From: Limisphaera sp.
GTDB taxonomy: Bacteria > Verrucomicrobiota > Verrucomicrobiia > Limisphaerales > Limisphaeraceae
Reading direction: 5' to 3'
Assembly (NCBI GenBank): GCA_025057755.1
Contig: JANWVC010000007.1
Span: forward strand, 186,001-250,000
DNA length: 64,000 nucleotides
The notes beneath the pieces are model-generated. The model was not told where the DNA came from. It searched no databases and saw nothing but the letters and a program-made list of their open reading frames with translations. A program made the translations under genes and the position numbers. Each line of letters opens with the position of its first letter. Positions within the stretch are counted from its first letter, which is position 1. Below are positions 39,215 to 48,037 of this stretch, one piece after another.

Positions 39215-39928
39215 TCACAACTCCGATTCTTCCTGGGCTTGGAGACTGGTCAGGCGTGAGACCCCCTCCAAGGCACGCAGTTCACTGAGTAAATCCTCCA
39301 CGCGGGCAGGGTCGCGCAGCAACAGCCGGTATGATAAGTCCATTCCTTGTTGACGTTCATCCGATCGTCGCGTGGCGCAATGGACGGAACGGCTGTGCCG
39401 GCGCAGGACACGAACCAGATAGGGCAGCTCGGCTGCCGGCCGGTCCCAATGCAAGTTCACGATCAGGTCGTAACGATGACGCGTGCCGTAGGCGGTGTAC
39501 CATAGAAAGAACATGACCGTGACAAAGGTGATAGTTGCAATCACCGCCAGGGAAAACCGCTGCGTTCCACAAGCCATGCCGACCGCGATCACGCTTAGGA
39601 TGTAACTGGTGTCGAGTGTATCCCGCAGGACATTACGAAACCGGACAATGGCGAAAACAGCCATCAGGCCAAAAGCAGTCACCAGGTTGTTCTGCAGCAC
39701 CTGCATAACCACGGTGACGATCATCGGGATGACAACAAGGGAATTGACGAACGAACGGGAGTAGGAAAGCCCGGCATGCGTGGTCATATAAGTCCAGGAA
39801 ACTGCCAGACCGGCCAAAAAGGCGAGGCAAAGCCCCAGCATCAACGCTGGAATGTTTACGGGCTGCAGAGAAAAATCCGCGCCGAAGAACAGGTTCAACA
39901 ACTCATGAGCAGCATGCGCGTTGTTCAC
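39215..39928 (-). CDS. DUF4956 membrane protein
   Basis: A 237-residue inner-membrane protein with about four helices in the first 150 residues (IPALMLGLCLAFLAGLAVSW, FVNSLVVIPMIVTVVM, LVTAFGLMAVFAIVRFR, FSLAVIATITFVTVMFFLW). The conserved AFGLMAVFAIVRFRNVLRDTLDTSYI segment in sense is diagnostic of DUF4956. The C-terminal 80 residues form a soluble domain. DUF4956 genes commonly sit beside VTC-domain polymerase genes, as here, with 19 bases to the VTC gene upstream and four to the adaptor gene downstream. The family's activity is unknown. Confidence 0.88.
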   Translation of the reverse strand: MNNAHAAHELLNLFFGADFSLQPVNIPALMLGLCLAFLAGLAVSWTYMTTHAGLSYSRSFVNSLVVIPMIVTVVMQVLQNNLVTAFGLMAVFAIVRFRNVLRDTLDTSYILSVIAVGMACGTQRFSLAVIATITFVTVMFFLWYTAYGTRHRYDLIVNLHWDRPAAELPYLVRVLRRHSRSVHCATRRSDERQQGMDLSYRLLLRDPARVEDLLSELRALEGVSRLTSLQAQEESEL

Positions 39929-39947
39929 GGTGCCAACCCAAATGGAT

Positions 39948-40817
39948 TCAAGCGGGCTTGAGTCGAGCCGGTACTTGGTGGCGCTGCAGGAGTCGTTCTA
40001 CTGCATCCTCACGAAGGTTTAAGATTGATTCGGGCGCCAGGCGGCGTTCTCCCAGCAACGCCACCCCGTCGGCGTACTTGGCCGAGCTAACTTGACGCAA
40101 CCCAAAGGTGCGCACCAAATCGCCCATCCAGTTCGGGAAACGGCCTGTAAACTTCAGCTCCACGATGACCTCCGGTTCAAAAGGCATTACGGGATTTTGC
40201 ATCTCGGTTTTCAGTTCCGGTGTCGACTGCGGCTCGCTGCACACCTGGCGATCAAGACAGACCCGCACAGCATTGCTGCCCGGGCTGACCCAGGCCTCGC
40301 GCAAGTAGGTGACGTGTGTACGGGGCTTGGCATTCAGGTCGGTGATGCGCCGGCAAAATTCCTGGAGCGCCTCCAACTGATGGGGCTTTTGGGAAAACAG
40401 GTACGAAGGATCCGGCAGTTGCCCAGAGAGCAGCTGGGGGACCACCTCCTTTCGGACGGCACAACGCTGTTTCAGGATGGCCTCGTTGACGCGGCGCTTG
40501 ATCTCACAAAAGGCCGGCGTATCGGGTCCACTGTCATAGTAGCGGATCCGGATCTTAAACCGGTTCTTGTTGCTATTGAACACGTCCCAAAAGCAACGCA
40601 AATCGTCTGAATCCAAGTAAAGACTGTGGATGCGATAAGATAGATTGGGTTTGTCCAAGCTGTATTCATCGGGCTCCAAATATCCGCGGACAAATTCCCG
40701 TATGGCCCGCGCCGTGGACTCATCCACGCGGTACTTCAGCTCGAAGCGTTGCAATTGGACCTTGTCTTCCACAGTCGGAACCGGAAGACAGCTATACCGG
40801 TCACTGCCCGGCCGCAT
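39948..40817 (-). CDS. VTC-domain protein (polyphosphate polymerase-like)
   Basis: A 289-residue protein with a single VTC domain, the CYTH-like tunnel fold that in yeast Vtc4 polymerises inorganic polyphosphate from ATP. Landmarks are QRFELKYRVDESTARAI, LSYRIHSLYLDSDDL, KNRFKIRIRYYDSG, FCEIKRRVNEAILKQR, VTYLREAW, VIVELKFTGRFPNWM and QVSSAKYADGV; the basic K/R residues and glutamates of the tunnel are present. No SPX or membrane part is attached, so membrane coupling probably comes from the DUF4956 partner. The ATG at 40817 is supported by a TACAAT -10 element about 40 bases upstream; an upstream frame reaches 40961 but adds unlikely sequence. Polyphosphate synthesis is inferred, not shown. 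Confidence 0.85.
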   Translation of the reverse strand: MRPGSDRYSCLPVPTVEDKVQLQRFELKYRVDESTARAIREFVRGYLEPDEYSLDKPNLSYRIHSLYLDSDDLRCFWDVFNSNKNRFKIRIRYYDSGPDTPAFCEIKRRVNEAILKQRCAVRKEVVPQLLSGQLPDPSYLFSQKPHQLEALQEFCRRITDLNAKPRTHVTYLREAWVSPGSNAVRVCLDRQVCSEPQSTPELKTEMQNPVMPFEPEVIVELKFTGRFPNWMGDLVRTFGLRQVSSAKYADGVALLGERRLAPESILNLREDAVERLLQRHQVPARLKPA

Positions 40818-40856
40818 GCCGCGGCCAGCCCCCTTCACGGTACGCGGTGCCACGGA

Positions 40857-40862
40857 ATTGTA
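40857..40862 (-). promoter_or_regulatory. candidate -10 element for the VTC operon
   Basis: TACAAT on the minus strand, about 40 bases before the ATG at 40817. No good -35 hexamer is found 16-18 bases upstream, so the call is tentative. Confidence 0.35.
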
Positions 40863-41291
40863 ACACTCCTGACACAAACGCGCCTTGCCTAGCATGGGCT
40901 TCGTGATCGCATTTGGCAAACCTTTTCCTGACCGGCGATTCGTAACCGGGTGGCCGGCCATGCATTTGCTTTGCTTTTTGCTCGCTCTCGGGCCACCCGT
41001 CGCCGGGTCCTTGAAATGTTATCGGTAGATTTGACTCAAACTTGAAGCGCTGCGCAGACTCTTGCTGTCCGCAGAGACGCAAATCTCACTCGTGTTTCCG
41101 TTGGACTTATCTGGAGGCTTCCGGTCCTTGGAACAGGTGGCTTCTGCCCCAAGCGGCCAATCTACGCGGAACGGCCCGGACTGGGTTTGTCACAAACCCT
41201 TCGGCCTTAATTTGGCCGGGGCGAAGATGTCGAGGGGCGAAAACAGGCATTCTGGGCTCGAGGAGTGGGGCTTTGAAGAGAAATAAAAAAT
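40863..41291. other. intergenic stretch between the VTC operon and tRNA-Cys
   Basis: About 430 bases. A short hairpin, CGGCC and GGCCG around an AT-rich loop near 41204-41220, lies downstream of tRNA-Cys on the minus strand but is not followed by a clear T run. No gene is seen. Confidence 0.4.
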
Positions 41292-41366
41292 TGGAGGCGA
41301 GGGTCGGAATCGAACCGACGTATGGGGCTTTTGCAGAGCCCTGCCTTACCACTTGGCTACCCCGCC
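41292..41366 (-). tRNA. tRNA-Cys (GCA)
   Basis: The acceptor GGCGGGG pairs with CCTCGCC (one G-T pair), and the discriminator is T. The anticodon arm is GGGCT CTGCAAA AGCCC, giving anticodon GCA. The T arm carries GGTTCGAATCC and the CCA end is encoded. Confidence 0.96.
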
Positions 41367-41713
41367 TCGCGTTTCTCTTACTATCTGGGAGCATACTCAT
41401 CACCAGGCACAAGGCAAGAGCCGATGGGATGGACACGTTCGACTCTGGCCGAAACCCTTCATGGAAAGAAGCTCGCCTCAATACAATACAACCGGAAATG
41501 CCATCGCTTCGGATTTGCGTCATGCTTCCGGTCGTGAGCCCTTCCCCGGCAAGGGTCCAAAGAAACGCTGGACAGAGTTGGACTGCAGCGTGGATAAGCC
41601 CGGCCCTGTTTCTCCAGGACCCCGTTTACCCTCTTTTCCGCCGTATCCTCTCCGATGCAATGCGGAGATGGTTCGAGGCTTGGGAAGCGCCAAGTCAATG
41701 GTAGAGATCAAAG
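41367..41713. other. intergenic stretch between tRNA-Arg and tRNA-Cys
   Basis: About 350 bases. Apart from the candidate tRNA-Cys promoter near 41390-41417, I see no feature. Overlapping short open frames here are not convincing. Confidence 0.4.
41390..41417 (-). promoter_or_regulatory. candidate promoter of tRNA-Cys
   Basis: On the minus strand TTGCCT (41417-41412) and TATGCT (41395-41390) are spaced by 16 bases, about 23 bases before the tRNA. Its own promoter would explain the 350-base gap after tRNA-Arg. Confidence 0.4.
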
Positions 41714-41790
41714 TGGCGCATCCGGCAGGACTCGAACCTGCAACCTTCTGATCCGAAGTCAGAAGCTCTATCCAATTGAGCTACGGATGC
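41714..41790 (-). tRNA. tRNA-Arg (TCG)
   Basis: The acceptor GCATCCG pairs with CGGATGC, with discriminator G and encoded CCA. The anticodon arm TCTGA CTTCGGA TCAGA gives anticodon TCG (codon CGA). The D arm is AGCTCAATTGGATAGAGC and the T arm carries GGTTCGAGTCC. Confidence 0.96.
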
Positions 41791-41824
41791 GCCTCCCCGA
41801 CTTTTGGGAGCCGGGGAAATAAAG

Positions 41825-41903
41825 TGGGGTGGTCGACGGGATTTGAACCCGCGACAACCAGATCCACAATCTGGGGCTCTAACCAGGCTGAGCTACGACC
41901 ACC
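41825..41903 (-). tRNA. tRNA-His (GTG)
   Basis: The acceptor GTGGTCG pairs with CGACCAC. An extra G at position -1 (41903) faces discriminator C, the histidine identity pair. The anticodon arm CCAGA TTGTGGA TCTGG gives anticodon GTG. CCA is encoded. It lies 34 bases before tRNA-Arg, so the two are probably cotranscribed. Confidence 0.96.
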
Positions 41904-41919
41904 ACTCTATTCAATGTTC

Positions 41920-41948
41920 ACACTACGGAGCTCGGGCAGTTCGGTCAA
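41920..41948 (-). promoter_or_regulatory. promoter of the tRNA-His/tRNA-Arg unit
   Basis: On the minus strand TTGACC (41948-41943) and TAGTGT (41925-41920) are spaced by exactly 17 bases. The start would fall about 10 bases before tRNA-His. Confidence 0.55.
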
Positions 41949-42804
41949 GCACCGCATGATTGAGGGTATGGCACAGTCCGAGGGCGGGTTCACACTCGAA
42001 CCGGACGTTCGCACCGGACGAAGCGGCTTTCCAATTTTGACCTCTTAAAAAAACGTTTTGCTGCATCTGTTGAAACTACCAGGCCTGGGATTTCCGCTGA
42101 ATATGTTCTGCCATTGTTGGCACCATGCCCATGGCCATGCCCTGGGGTCGAATTCGGGCACCTTTCATGAATCCTGGGTTCGGCAGCGCAGCGATTGGAA
42201 TCGGCGACTACTCATTGGTTCCCCGTACAGCCTGGGTTGCTCTCCAAGCGCCTGCAGTGCCAAGGCTGTGCGGCTCGGGGCTTGCGCTTCAGCGGATCGC
42301 CGTGTTGCGCTTTGCTGGACTTTAATGGATTGACATTGCTGGCGAATGGAGAATGAGAGAGAGTCCTCGAGGTGACGACACCTGCGCACGAGGCAGGGGG
42401 TGAGTCCGGTTTGCGGATAATCGCAGTTGCCAACAGCGGGTACAAATCTTGGGGTCGGGATTGTCCCCAAGGTCCCACCTTTGGTAGACCTGCCTTGTGC
42501 TCAGGGGGTAGATCCCGATTGCCAGTCCGGGTTGGGCAAGGACAGGGGGCTGAACCGTGCCGGTTTATTCGTGTGCAGAACGAGGCACCTTCGAGCCCTA
42601 CTGACCCGGGAATGATGGAGTTGGAAGCGGAGATTTGCCTCGCCTATGAGAGTCGGGGTTCCTGATTGCGGACAACGGAATCTAAACGGGCGCTTGAATC
42701 GGGTGGGAGATCCGGCCGGGGACCAAGTTGTTATGCAAACAGATCCCGGATGAGCCTCTGGTTTCGACTTGTGTGGGGAGGTAAGCACGTTAGTTTCGAC
42801 GGTC
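41949..42804. other. intergenic stretch upstream of trpD
   Basis: About 850 bases without a convincing gene on either strand. I looked for a trp leader peptide, T-box or terminator/antiterminator hairpins and recognised none. A small AAAACGTTTT palindrome sits near 42050. Confidence 0.45.
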
Positions 42805-43887
42805 GTGGTCGAGGTTCTTCAAAAGCTGATCCGACAGGTTCAATCCGCCCAGGACCTGGACCGTGATCAGGTGCGCGAAGCCGTGCTTGCGCTTGTCGCT
42901 GAAGATGTGCCGGTGTCGGTCAAGGCGGATTTTTTGTCGGCGTTGGCGCACAAAGGGGAGTCGGCAGCGGAAATTGCTGCATTCGCTGAAGAATTGAGGG
43001 CCCGAGCGATCCCACCGCCCTTGGATCCGCAGTGGCGTCGCGACCGGGTTATTTTGGATGTGGTTGGGACAGGTGGCGACCGTGCGGGTACGTTCAACAT
43101 TTCTACAACCGCAGCGTTGATTTGTGCGGCGGCCGGTGTTTGCGTGGCCAAACACGGGAACCGTGCTGTCACATCGCGTTCGGGCAGCGCTGATGTGCTG
43201 GAGGCGCTCGGAATCCCGGTCCAAGCTGAACCCGAGATGGCGGCGCGCATGTTGCAGCGATGTGGCTTTGCTTTCTTTTTTGCGCCGGTGTATCATCCTG
43301 TTTTTCGGCAGATCGCCCCGGCCCGACGCCTCTGTGCGGAACGGGGCGATCGAACCGTCTTTAATTTTTTGGGGCCGTTGCTGAATCCGGTCCGGCCTGA
43401 TGCACAGTTAATGGGTGTGCCCCGGTCGGAATTATGCAGCCCCATGGCTGCCGTGCTGGTTGAGCTCGGCGTACGGCGTGGCATGGTCGTTTGTGGGCAA
43501 GTGACCGATGAGGTCGGAACCGGAACCGTCAGTGTCGACGAGCTTCTGCCATGGGGCAGGACTGTTGCGGTTGCGTTTGGTCTGGATGAGCCAGGCGTTG
43601 TGAAGCCGGAGATTGTACCGCCGCGGCCGGTAAGGGCTGCACCGTTGGAAGCGATCCGGGGAGCGGATGCCAACGCCAATGCAGCCCTGATTGAGGCCAT
43701 CTTCCAAGGGCGAGAACGGGGCCCGTGTCGAGAAGCAGCCCTTTATAATGCGGCAGCTGCGCTGTGGGTGGCCGGCGTGGCCAATTCGATGGAGCACGGC
43801 TGGTCGCTGGCGGAGCGCGTCTTAGAGGAAGGCCTGGCTGCGCGGAAGCTTGCAGAATTGCGCGTTGCAGCTCGGGATGCGGCTTGA
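42805..43887 (+). CDS. trpD: anthranilate phosphoribosyltransferase
   Basis: Transfers phosphoribose from PRPP to anthranilate, the second step of tryptophan synthesis. The PRPP-binding motif VVGTGGDRAGTFNISTTAAL in sense and KHGNRAVTSRSGSADVLEALG are intact, as are FFAPVYHP and FNFLGPLLNP. From the GTG at 42805 the protein has 360 residues, near the normal 340-350. The frame also opens at a TTG (42769); neither start has a good ribosome binding site, although a GGGGAG lies at 42775-42780. No other trp gene is adjacent, so the pathway is dispersed. Confidence 0.93.
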   Translation: MVEVLQKLIRQVQSAQDLDRDQVREAVLALVAEDVPVSVKADFLSALAHKGESAAEIAAFAEELRARAIPPPLDPQWRRDRVILDVVGTGGDRAGTFNISTTAALICAAAGVCVAKHGNRAVTSRSGSADVLEALGIPVQAEPEMAARMLQRCGFAFFFAPVYHPVFRQIAPARRLCAERGDRTVFNFLGPLLNPVRPDAQLMGVPRSELCSPMAAVLVELGVRRGMVVCGQVTDEVGTGTVSVDELLPWGRTVAVAFGLDEPGVVKPEIVPPRPVRAAPLEAIRGADANANAALIEAIFQGRERGPCREAALYNAAAALWVAGVANSMEHGWSLAERVLEEGLAARKLAELRVAARDAA

Positions 43888-44009
43888 ATCCGTTTGCGAC
43901 TTGTCCTGCGGGCGGTCGAATGGCGCAGTCGGCTGGTTCGGCGATGCGGGAGGTACGGGCTCTGGTCGGCTTGACGGGCTGTCGGCTTTATCGTTGCTTG
44001 ACTTCCCAC

Positions 44010-44633
44010 ATGGTAGATGAATCGGCCAGGACCGTTGCCCGATCCAGAGGCTGGTTGCGCCGCTTGTACGATTGGACGGTGAGTTGGGCCGAGCGCCCGG
44101 GCGGTGCGTGGGCATTGTTTGGGATCGCTTTTCTGGAATCGTCGGTTTTTCCGGTGCCGCCGGACGTCTTGCTATTGGCTTTGAGCGTGGGTGCGCCCCG
44201 TCGGGCACTGTGGTTCGCGTTGGTTTGCTCGGTTGGCTCGGTGCTGGGCGGCATTTTTGGGTATGCATTGGGCTATTTTGCGTGGGAAGCTGTGCGTGGT
44301 TGGTTCATTCCCTATGTGTTTTCTCAATCCGCCTTTGACCATGTCGCGGGGTTGTACAACCGGAACGCATTTGTGGCGATCCTTTCGGCGGCGTTCACTC
44401 CGATTCCTTACAAGGTATTTACTGTGGCCGCCGGCGTGTGTGGGGTGAATTTGTGGACGTTGGTGGTGGCCTCGATTCTCGGGCGATCCGGTCGGTTTTT
44501 CCTGGTTGGCGGCGCCGTGTATCTGTTCGGTCCTCATGTGAAAACGTGGATCGAGAGATATTTTGACTGGGTTGCCTGGGCGGTTTTGATCTTGGCCATT
44601 GGCGGCTTTTTGGCGTTGAAATATTTGCGATGA
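44010..44633 (+). CDS. YqaA/DedA-type VTT-domain membrane protein
   Basis: A 207-residue inner-membrane protein of the DedA/SNARE-associated (VTT) superfamily, some of whose members move lipids across membranes. Helices include WALFGIAFLESSVFPVPPDVLLLALSV in sense, ALVCSVGSVLGGIFGYALGYFAW, an IPYKVFTVAAGVCG loop and WVAWAVLILAIGGFLALKYL. The F-PVPPDVLL and FTPIPYK pieces are typical of the YqaA branch, with prolines in two re-entrant hairpins. The ATG at 44010 is chosen; the frame is open further upstream but overlaps trpD. Its neighbour downstream is a lipid kinase-like gene, so a lipid role fits loosely. Confidence 0.85.
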   Translation: MVDESARTVARSRGWLRRLYDWTVSWAERPGGAWALFGIAFLESSVFPVPPDVLLLALSVGAPRRALWFALVCSVGSVLGGIFGYALGYFAWEAVRGWFIPYVFSQSAFDHVAGLYNRNAFVAILSAAFTPIPYKVFTVAAGVCGVNLWTLVVASILGRSGRFFLVGGAVYLFGPHVKTWIERYFDWVAWAVLILAIGGFLALKYLR

Positions 44634-44744
44634 CGATCCACCTCGAGGCGCTTCTTAGCTGGGCCTGGGGCGGACTGGTGCAACGGAGGTCATAGCAGGT
44701 CAAATTCCAGTCCGAGAGTTTGTGACAGCACAGGGCAGGCCATC

Positions 44745-45632
44745 ATGCGGATTTGTGTCATTTTGAATCCAGCAGCTCGGGGTGCTCGGCGGTTAGGATC
44801 CTCGTTGCCATGGGAAGATTTGGCGCCACGTCCCGTTGTGTGGCGAACCTCGGAACCGGGCGACGGACGAAGGTTGGCAGCCGAAGCCGTACGCAAGGGA
44901 TTTGAGTTGCTAGTGGCAGCCGGCGGTGATGGCACGGTGAACGAGGTATTGAACGGCATGGGCGATGTGCCTGGGGCATGGGAACAAGTTCGGCTGGCGG
45001 TGCTGCCCTTGGGCACCGCCAATGTGTGGGCACGTGAATTGTCCATGTTGGAGCCCGTCCGAAAGATTTGGCAACGGATTACCTCGGGGGCCGAGCGGAT
45101 TCTGGATGTGCCCTGGGCGGAATGGGAGGGCGCCTCCACCGCATGTCGTCGTTATTTCGTGCAGTTGGCTGGCGTTGGCTGGGACGCGCAGGCCATTGAG
45201 CGGGTGCGACCTGGATTGAAACGCTGGTTGGGCCCTTGGGCTTATGTATGGGCCGGGTGGTTGGCCTTGCAACATCGGGGACCAGCCGTTCGCTGGCAGT
45301 CCGGAATGGAGACGGCCAGGGCGGATTGGGTTCTCGTGGGCAACGGTCGGTTGTACGGCGGGCCTTTTGCTTTTTTTCCCGATGCCGTGCCCGATGATGG
45401 TGAGTTGGATATTTGTTTCGTGCCTTACCTGACAGTGACACGAGCGGTGGTAGGCGGTTTGTATGTGTTGTGGACCCGCCGGCTTCCGGAACACTGGGTG
45501 ACGCGGCGTCGTTCAAGGAGTTTCCGGCTGACGGCGGATGAACACGTGCCTTTCGAAGTTGATGGCGAATGGGTTGGCCGGACCCCGGTAGTATTCGGTT
45601 TACTCCGACGCGCCCTACGTGTGGCCGCGTGA
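44745..45632 (+). CDS. diacylglycerol kinase-family lipid kinase
   Basis: A 295-residue protein of the DagK/YegS/BmrU family. The nucleotide-binding GGDGTVNEV motif is at about residues 65-73, after ICVILNPAARGA. LPLGTANVWARELSM matches the LPxGTxNDxA motif with Trp for Asp, a usual variant in this branch. The C-terminal beta-sandwich includes WVLVGNGRLYGGPFAFFPDA, PDDGELDICFV and PFEVDGEWVG. Substrate may be diacylglycerol, phosphatidylglycerol or a sphingoid-type lipid; the sequence does not decide. It follows the VTT-domain gene by 111 bases. Confidence 0.87.
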   Translation: MRICVILNPAARGARRLGSSLPWEDLAPRPVVWRTSEPGDGRRLAAEAVRKGFELLVAAGGDGTVNEVLNGMGDVPGAWEQVRLAVLPLGTANVWARELSMLEPVRKIWQRITSGAERILDVPWAEWEGASTACRRYFVQLAGVGWDAQAIERVRPGLKRWLGPWAYVWAGWLALQHRGPAVRWQSGMETARADWVLVGNGRLYGGPFAFFPDAVPDDGELDICFVPYLTVTRAVVGGLYVLWTRRLPEHWVTRRRSRSFRLTADEHVPFEVDGEWVGRTPVVFGLLRRALRVAA

Positions 45633-46051
45633 GGCATTCAGTGAGCAGGATGTTCTGCCCGGTCGACGCCATCAGTCTCATAGGGGAAATGCAATCCCCT
45701 ATTAATCGGGCGGCGTGGCACAGGGAAATCCGCAAAGATCACCCGGAGGTCGCGTTTAGGAATTTGGGTGCCGCAGCTCGGATTGTGGCGCCTACTGTTC
45801 AGGTGGCTGGTTTTGGAAGATGAGCGACCCGCCATTGGAACGCCTCGCTGGCAGAAAATTATGGAATTGTTACGCCGACCAACAGCCTGAGGGACCGCGC
45901 TGACTGACGTGCGGCCCGGAGACCGATTACGGGACACCGGATGGACGTAGGGTCTGCCGGGAGATTGCATTGGGTATGGATTTGGTCTTGTGAACAGGCA
46001 AGTTTTCTTTCTCAAATTGCAGTCGGAAGCCGATTTTACAGACCACGTAGC
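45633..46051. other. intergenic stretch between the lipid kinase gene and ridA
   Basis: About 420 bases. It contains a strong seven-base hairpin at 45680-45702. No coding frame is convincing. Confidence 0.4.
45680..45702 (+). terminator. hairpin, possible terminator of the lipid kinase gene
   Basis: ATAGGGG and CCCCTAT form a perfect seven-base stem with a nine-base loop, 48 bases after the stop codon. The following sequence (TAATCGG) lacks a T run, so factor-independent termination is doubtful. Confidence 0.3.
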
Positions 46052-46492
46052 ATGAGCAAACAAGTCATTCGTCCATCAAAGGCGGCTCCGGCGGTCGGAC
46101 CCTACAGCCAGGCCGTCCGCGTGGGTTCGCTGCTGTTTTGTGCCGGCCAGATCCCGGTGGATCCAGTTACAGGCGCGCTTGTCGAAGGCGACGTCAGAGC
46201 GCAAACAGAGCAGGTCCTGCGGAACATCGGGCTCATTTTGCAGGATCAGGGGCTGACATTTGATCATGTGGTGAAGACCACGGTTTTCTTAGTGGATCTT
46301 CAAGAGTTTACGGCAATGAACGAGGTGTACGCGAAGTTCTTTACGCGGGAGCATCCGGCCCGTTCTACAGTGCAGGTTGCGGCTTTGCCCAAGGGAGCCC
46401 GCGTGGAAATTGAGGCGATTGCCTGTTATGACGCGGAGAAGGAACACGAGAGCGCAGCTTGTGGGCGCTCGAGTGCGTTCGGAAAAAGCTGA
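46052..46492 (+). CDS. ridA: RidA family enamine/imine deaminase
   Basis: RidA hydrolyses reactive 2-aminoacrylate-type enamines released by PLP enzymes and so protects other PLP enzymes. The ATG at 46052 gives MSKQVIRPSKAAPAVGPYSQAV, the usual N-terminus. The active-site arginine is in HPARSTVQVAALP, and VEIEAIACYD carries the conserved glutamate. At 146 residues it is about 20 longer than the usual 125-130, owing to a hydrophilic C-terminal tail that may overrun a lost stop. It lies 29 bases before rmuC. Confidence 0.92.
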   Translation: MSKQVIRPSKAAPAVGPYSQAVRVGSLLFCAGQIPVDPVTGALVEGDVRAQTEQVLRNIGLILQDQGLTFDHVVKTTVFLVDLQEFTAMNEVYAKFFTREHPARSTVQVAALPKGARVEIEAIACYDAEKEHESAACGRSSAFGKS

Positions 46493-46521
46493 TAGTTCCG
46501 GCTTTTCTCCGTGGAAAAATC

Positions 46522-47970
46522 ATGGAAAGTTTCGTCGCATTTCTTCTCGGCCTCTTCGTTGGATCCGCCTTGGGTTGGTTGTGGGCGCGAAGTCGTGCGC
46601 CTCAGCCCGACGCGCGCCTGGAAAAAGAGTTACGGGAACAGGTGCGGTCGCGGGAAGAGGAATTGGTGCGTCTGCGGACGGAGCTCGCGGAGGTCGTTCG
46701 GGACCGGGCGGCTGCGGAGGCGGAGCGCGACGCCACGCGACGCTTGATGGATGAGCAGCAGCAATTGCATGAACGAACTCTTCGGGAACAACGAGAAGCT
46801 CATGAGCGGGCCTTGCGGGAGCACCGAGAAACGCAGGAGAAAGCTTTCCGTGAATTGCAAGAGGCCCGCGACAAGGCTTTGGCGGAAGTGCGTGAGGCTT
46901 TCCGGGCATTGAGCATGGAGGCGCTCAAGGAGAGCACGCCAGCTTTCCTGCAATTGGCTGGCGAGATGATGGGCAAGTTGCAAGAGGCTGCCAAGGGGGA
47001 CCTGGCTCAGCGTCAGGAAGCCATTCGCGCGCTGGTTCAGCCCCTGAAAGAGCAGTTGGAAACATATCAGAAGCGGCTGCAACAAGCGGAAAACCAGCAG
47101 GCGATGGTCCTAGGCGAGCTGCGTAAACAGTTGGAAGCCCTCTCGCAACAGAGTCAGGTGCTGGCTCAGGAAACCCAGCAGTTTCGCATGGTGCTGCGCT
47201 CCAGCCCGGCCCGCGGCCGTTGGGGAGAAGAAACTTTGCGCCGGGTGGTGGAAGCAGCCGGGATGAGCACGCACTGCGATTTTGTGGAACAGGCGCCGGG
47301 TCAGGAGGGAAAACCGGATTTGATTGTGAAGCTGCCGGGCAATCGAGTGATTTTGGTCGATGCCAAAGTGCCGGATTTAGATTTTTTGACGGCTCTGGAC
47401 GAAGCGGATCCAACACGGCGGGCCGCCGCGTTGCGGGATCATGCCTATCGGCTGCGGCAGACCATTGCCGATCTGGCCAGACGCGATTACCCCCGGCAAT
47501 TTCCCAATGCCCTGGACCATGTGGTGCTGTTTTTACCGGCCGAGTCGCTGTTCAGCGCCGCGTTGGAGGGAGACCGTGAATTGATTGTTTGGGCGGCGGA
47601 ACGGCGGATTTTGTTGGCCACACCTGCGTCATTGATCGCTTTATTGCGCTCAGTCGCTGTCAGTTGGCAGCAGCATGCCCAGACGGAAAATGCTCAAAAG
47701 ATCGCCCGCGCGGCCCAGGAATTGTACGAACGCGTGGTTACCTTTGCGCAACACCTGGAGAAATTGCGTAGCGGATTGGAGCGCGCCAATGCCGCTTTCA
47801 ATGAAGCAGTCGGCAGTTACCACGCTCGGGTGCGTCCCGCTGGAGAACGCCTGATGGATTTGAGCGGAGGAGCCTCTGGCAAAGAATTGCCGGAGTTGCA
47901 ACCATTGGTCCAAGGTTTCCGGCTGCCGCCTAGCAGCAGCGGCGCCGAGGGCGATCGCGGCAGTGCCTGA
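46522..47970 (+). CDS. rmuC: DNA recombination protein RmuC
   Basis: RmuC limits certain recombination events and has a PD-(D/E)XK nuclease-like core. The 482-residue product begins with one membrane helix (SFVAFLLGLFVGSALGWLWA), then a long coiled coil rich in E, R and Q (about 30-220), then the core: RGRWGEETLRRVVEAAGM, KPDLIVKLPGNRVILVDAKVPD, and HVVLFLPAESLFSAAL. The start at 46522 is natural. The coiled coil has imperfect HERTLREQREAHERALREH repeats. Confidence 0.93.
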   Translation: MESFVAFLLGLFVGSALGWLWARSRAPQPDARLEKELREQVRSREEELVRLRTELAEVVRDRAAAEAERDATRRLMDEQQQLHERTLREQREAHERALREHRETQEKAFRELQEARDKALAEVREAFRALSMEALKESTPAFLQLAGEMMGKLQEAAKGDLAQRQEAIRALVQPLKEQLETYQKRLQQAENQQAMVLGELRKQLEALSQQSQVLAQETQQFRMVLRSSPARGRWGEETLRRVVEAAGMSTHCDFVEQAPGQEGKPDLIVKLPGNRVILVDAKVPDLDFLTALDEADPTRRAAALRDHAYRLRQTIADLARRDYPRQFPNALDHVVLFLPAESLFSAALEGDRELIVWAAERRILLATPASLIALLRSVAVSWQQHAQTENAQKIARAAQELYERVVTFAQHLEKLRSGLERANAAFNEAVGSYHARVRPAGERLMDLSGGASGKELPELQPLVQGFRLPPSSSGAEGDRGSA

Positions 47971-47981
47971 TTCGAACGTCC

Positions 47982-48010
47982 TGCTTTCGAATAAGGAAAG
48001 CACGGATTTT
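47982..48010 (+). terminator. probable terminator between rmuC and the convergent oxidoreductase
   Basis: TGCTTTC and GAAAGCA form a perfect seven-base stem with a seven-base loop, followed after three bases by ATTTT. It lies 12 bases after the rmuC stop. Confidence 0.5.
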
Positions 48011-48037
48011 CGCAGACTCTTCTGCTGAGAAGGCTGG

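Noticed and set aside
41204-41220. CGGCC/GGCCG hairpin downstream of tRNA-Cys
   Set aside because: Short stem and no T run in the direction of tRNA transcription.
41353-41751. Several short plus-strand open frames across the tRNA cluster
   Set aside because: They overlap tRNA genes and have no domain or start signal.
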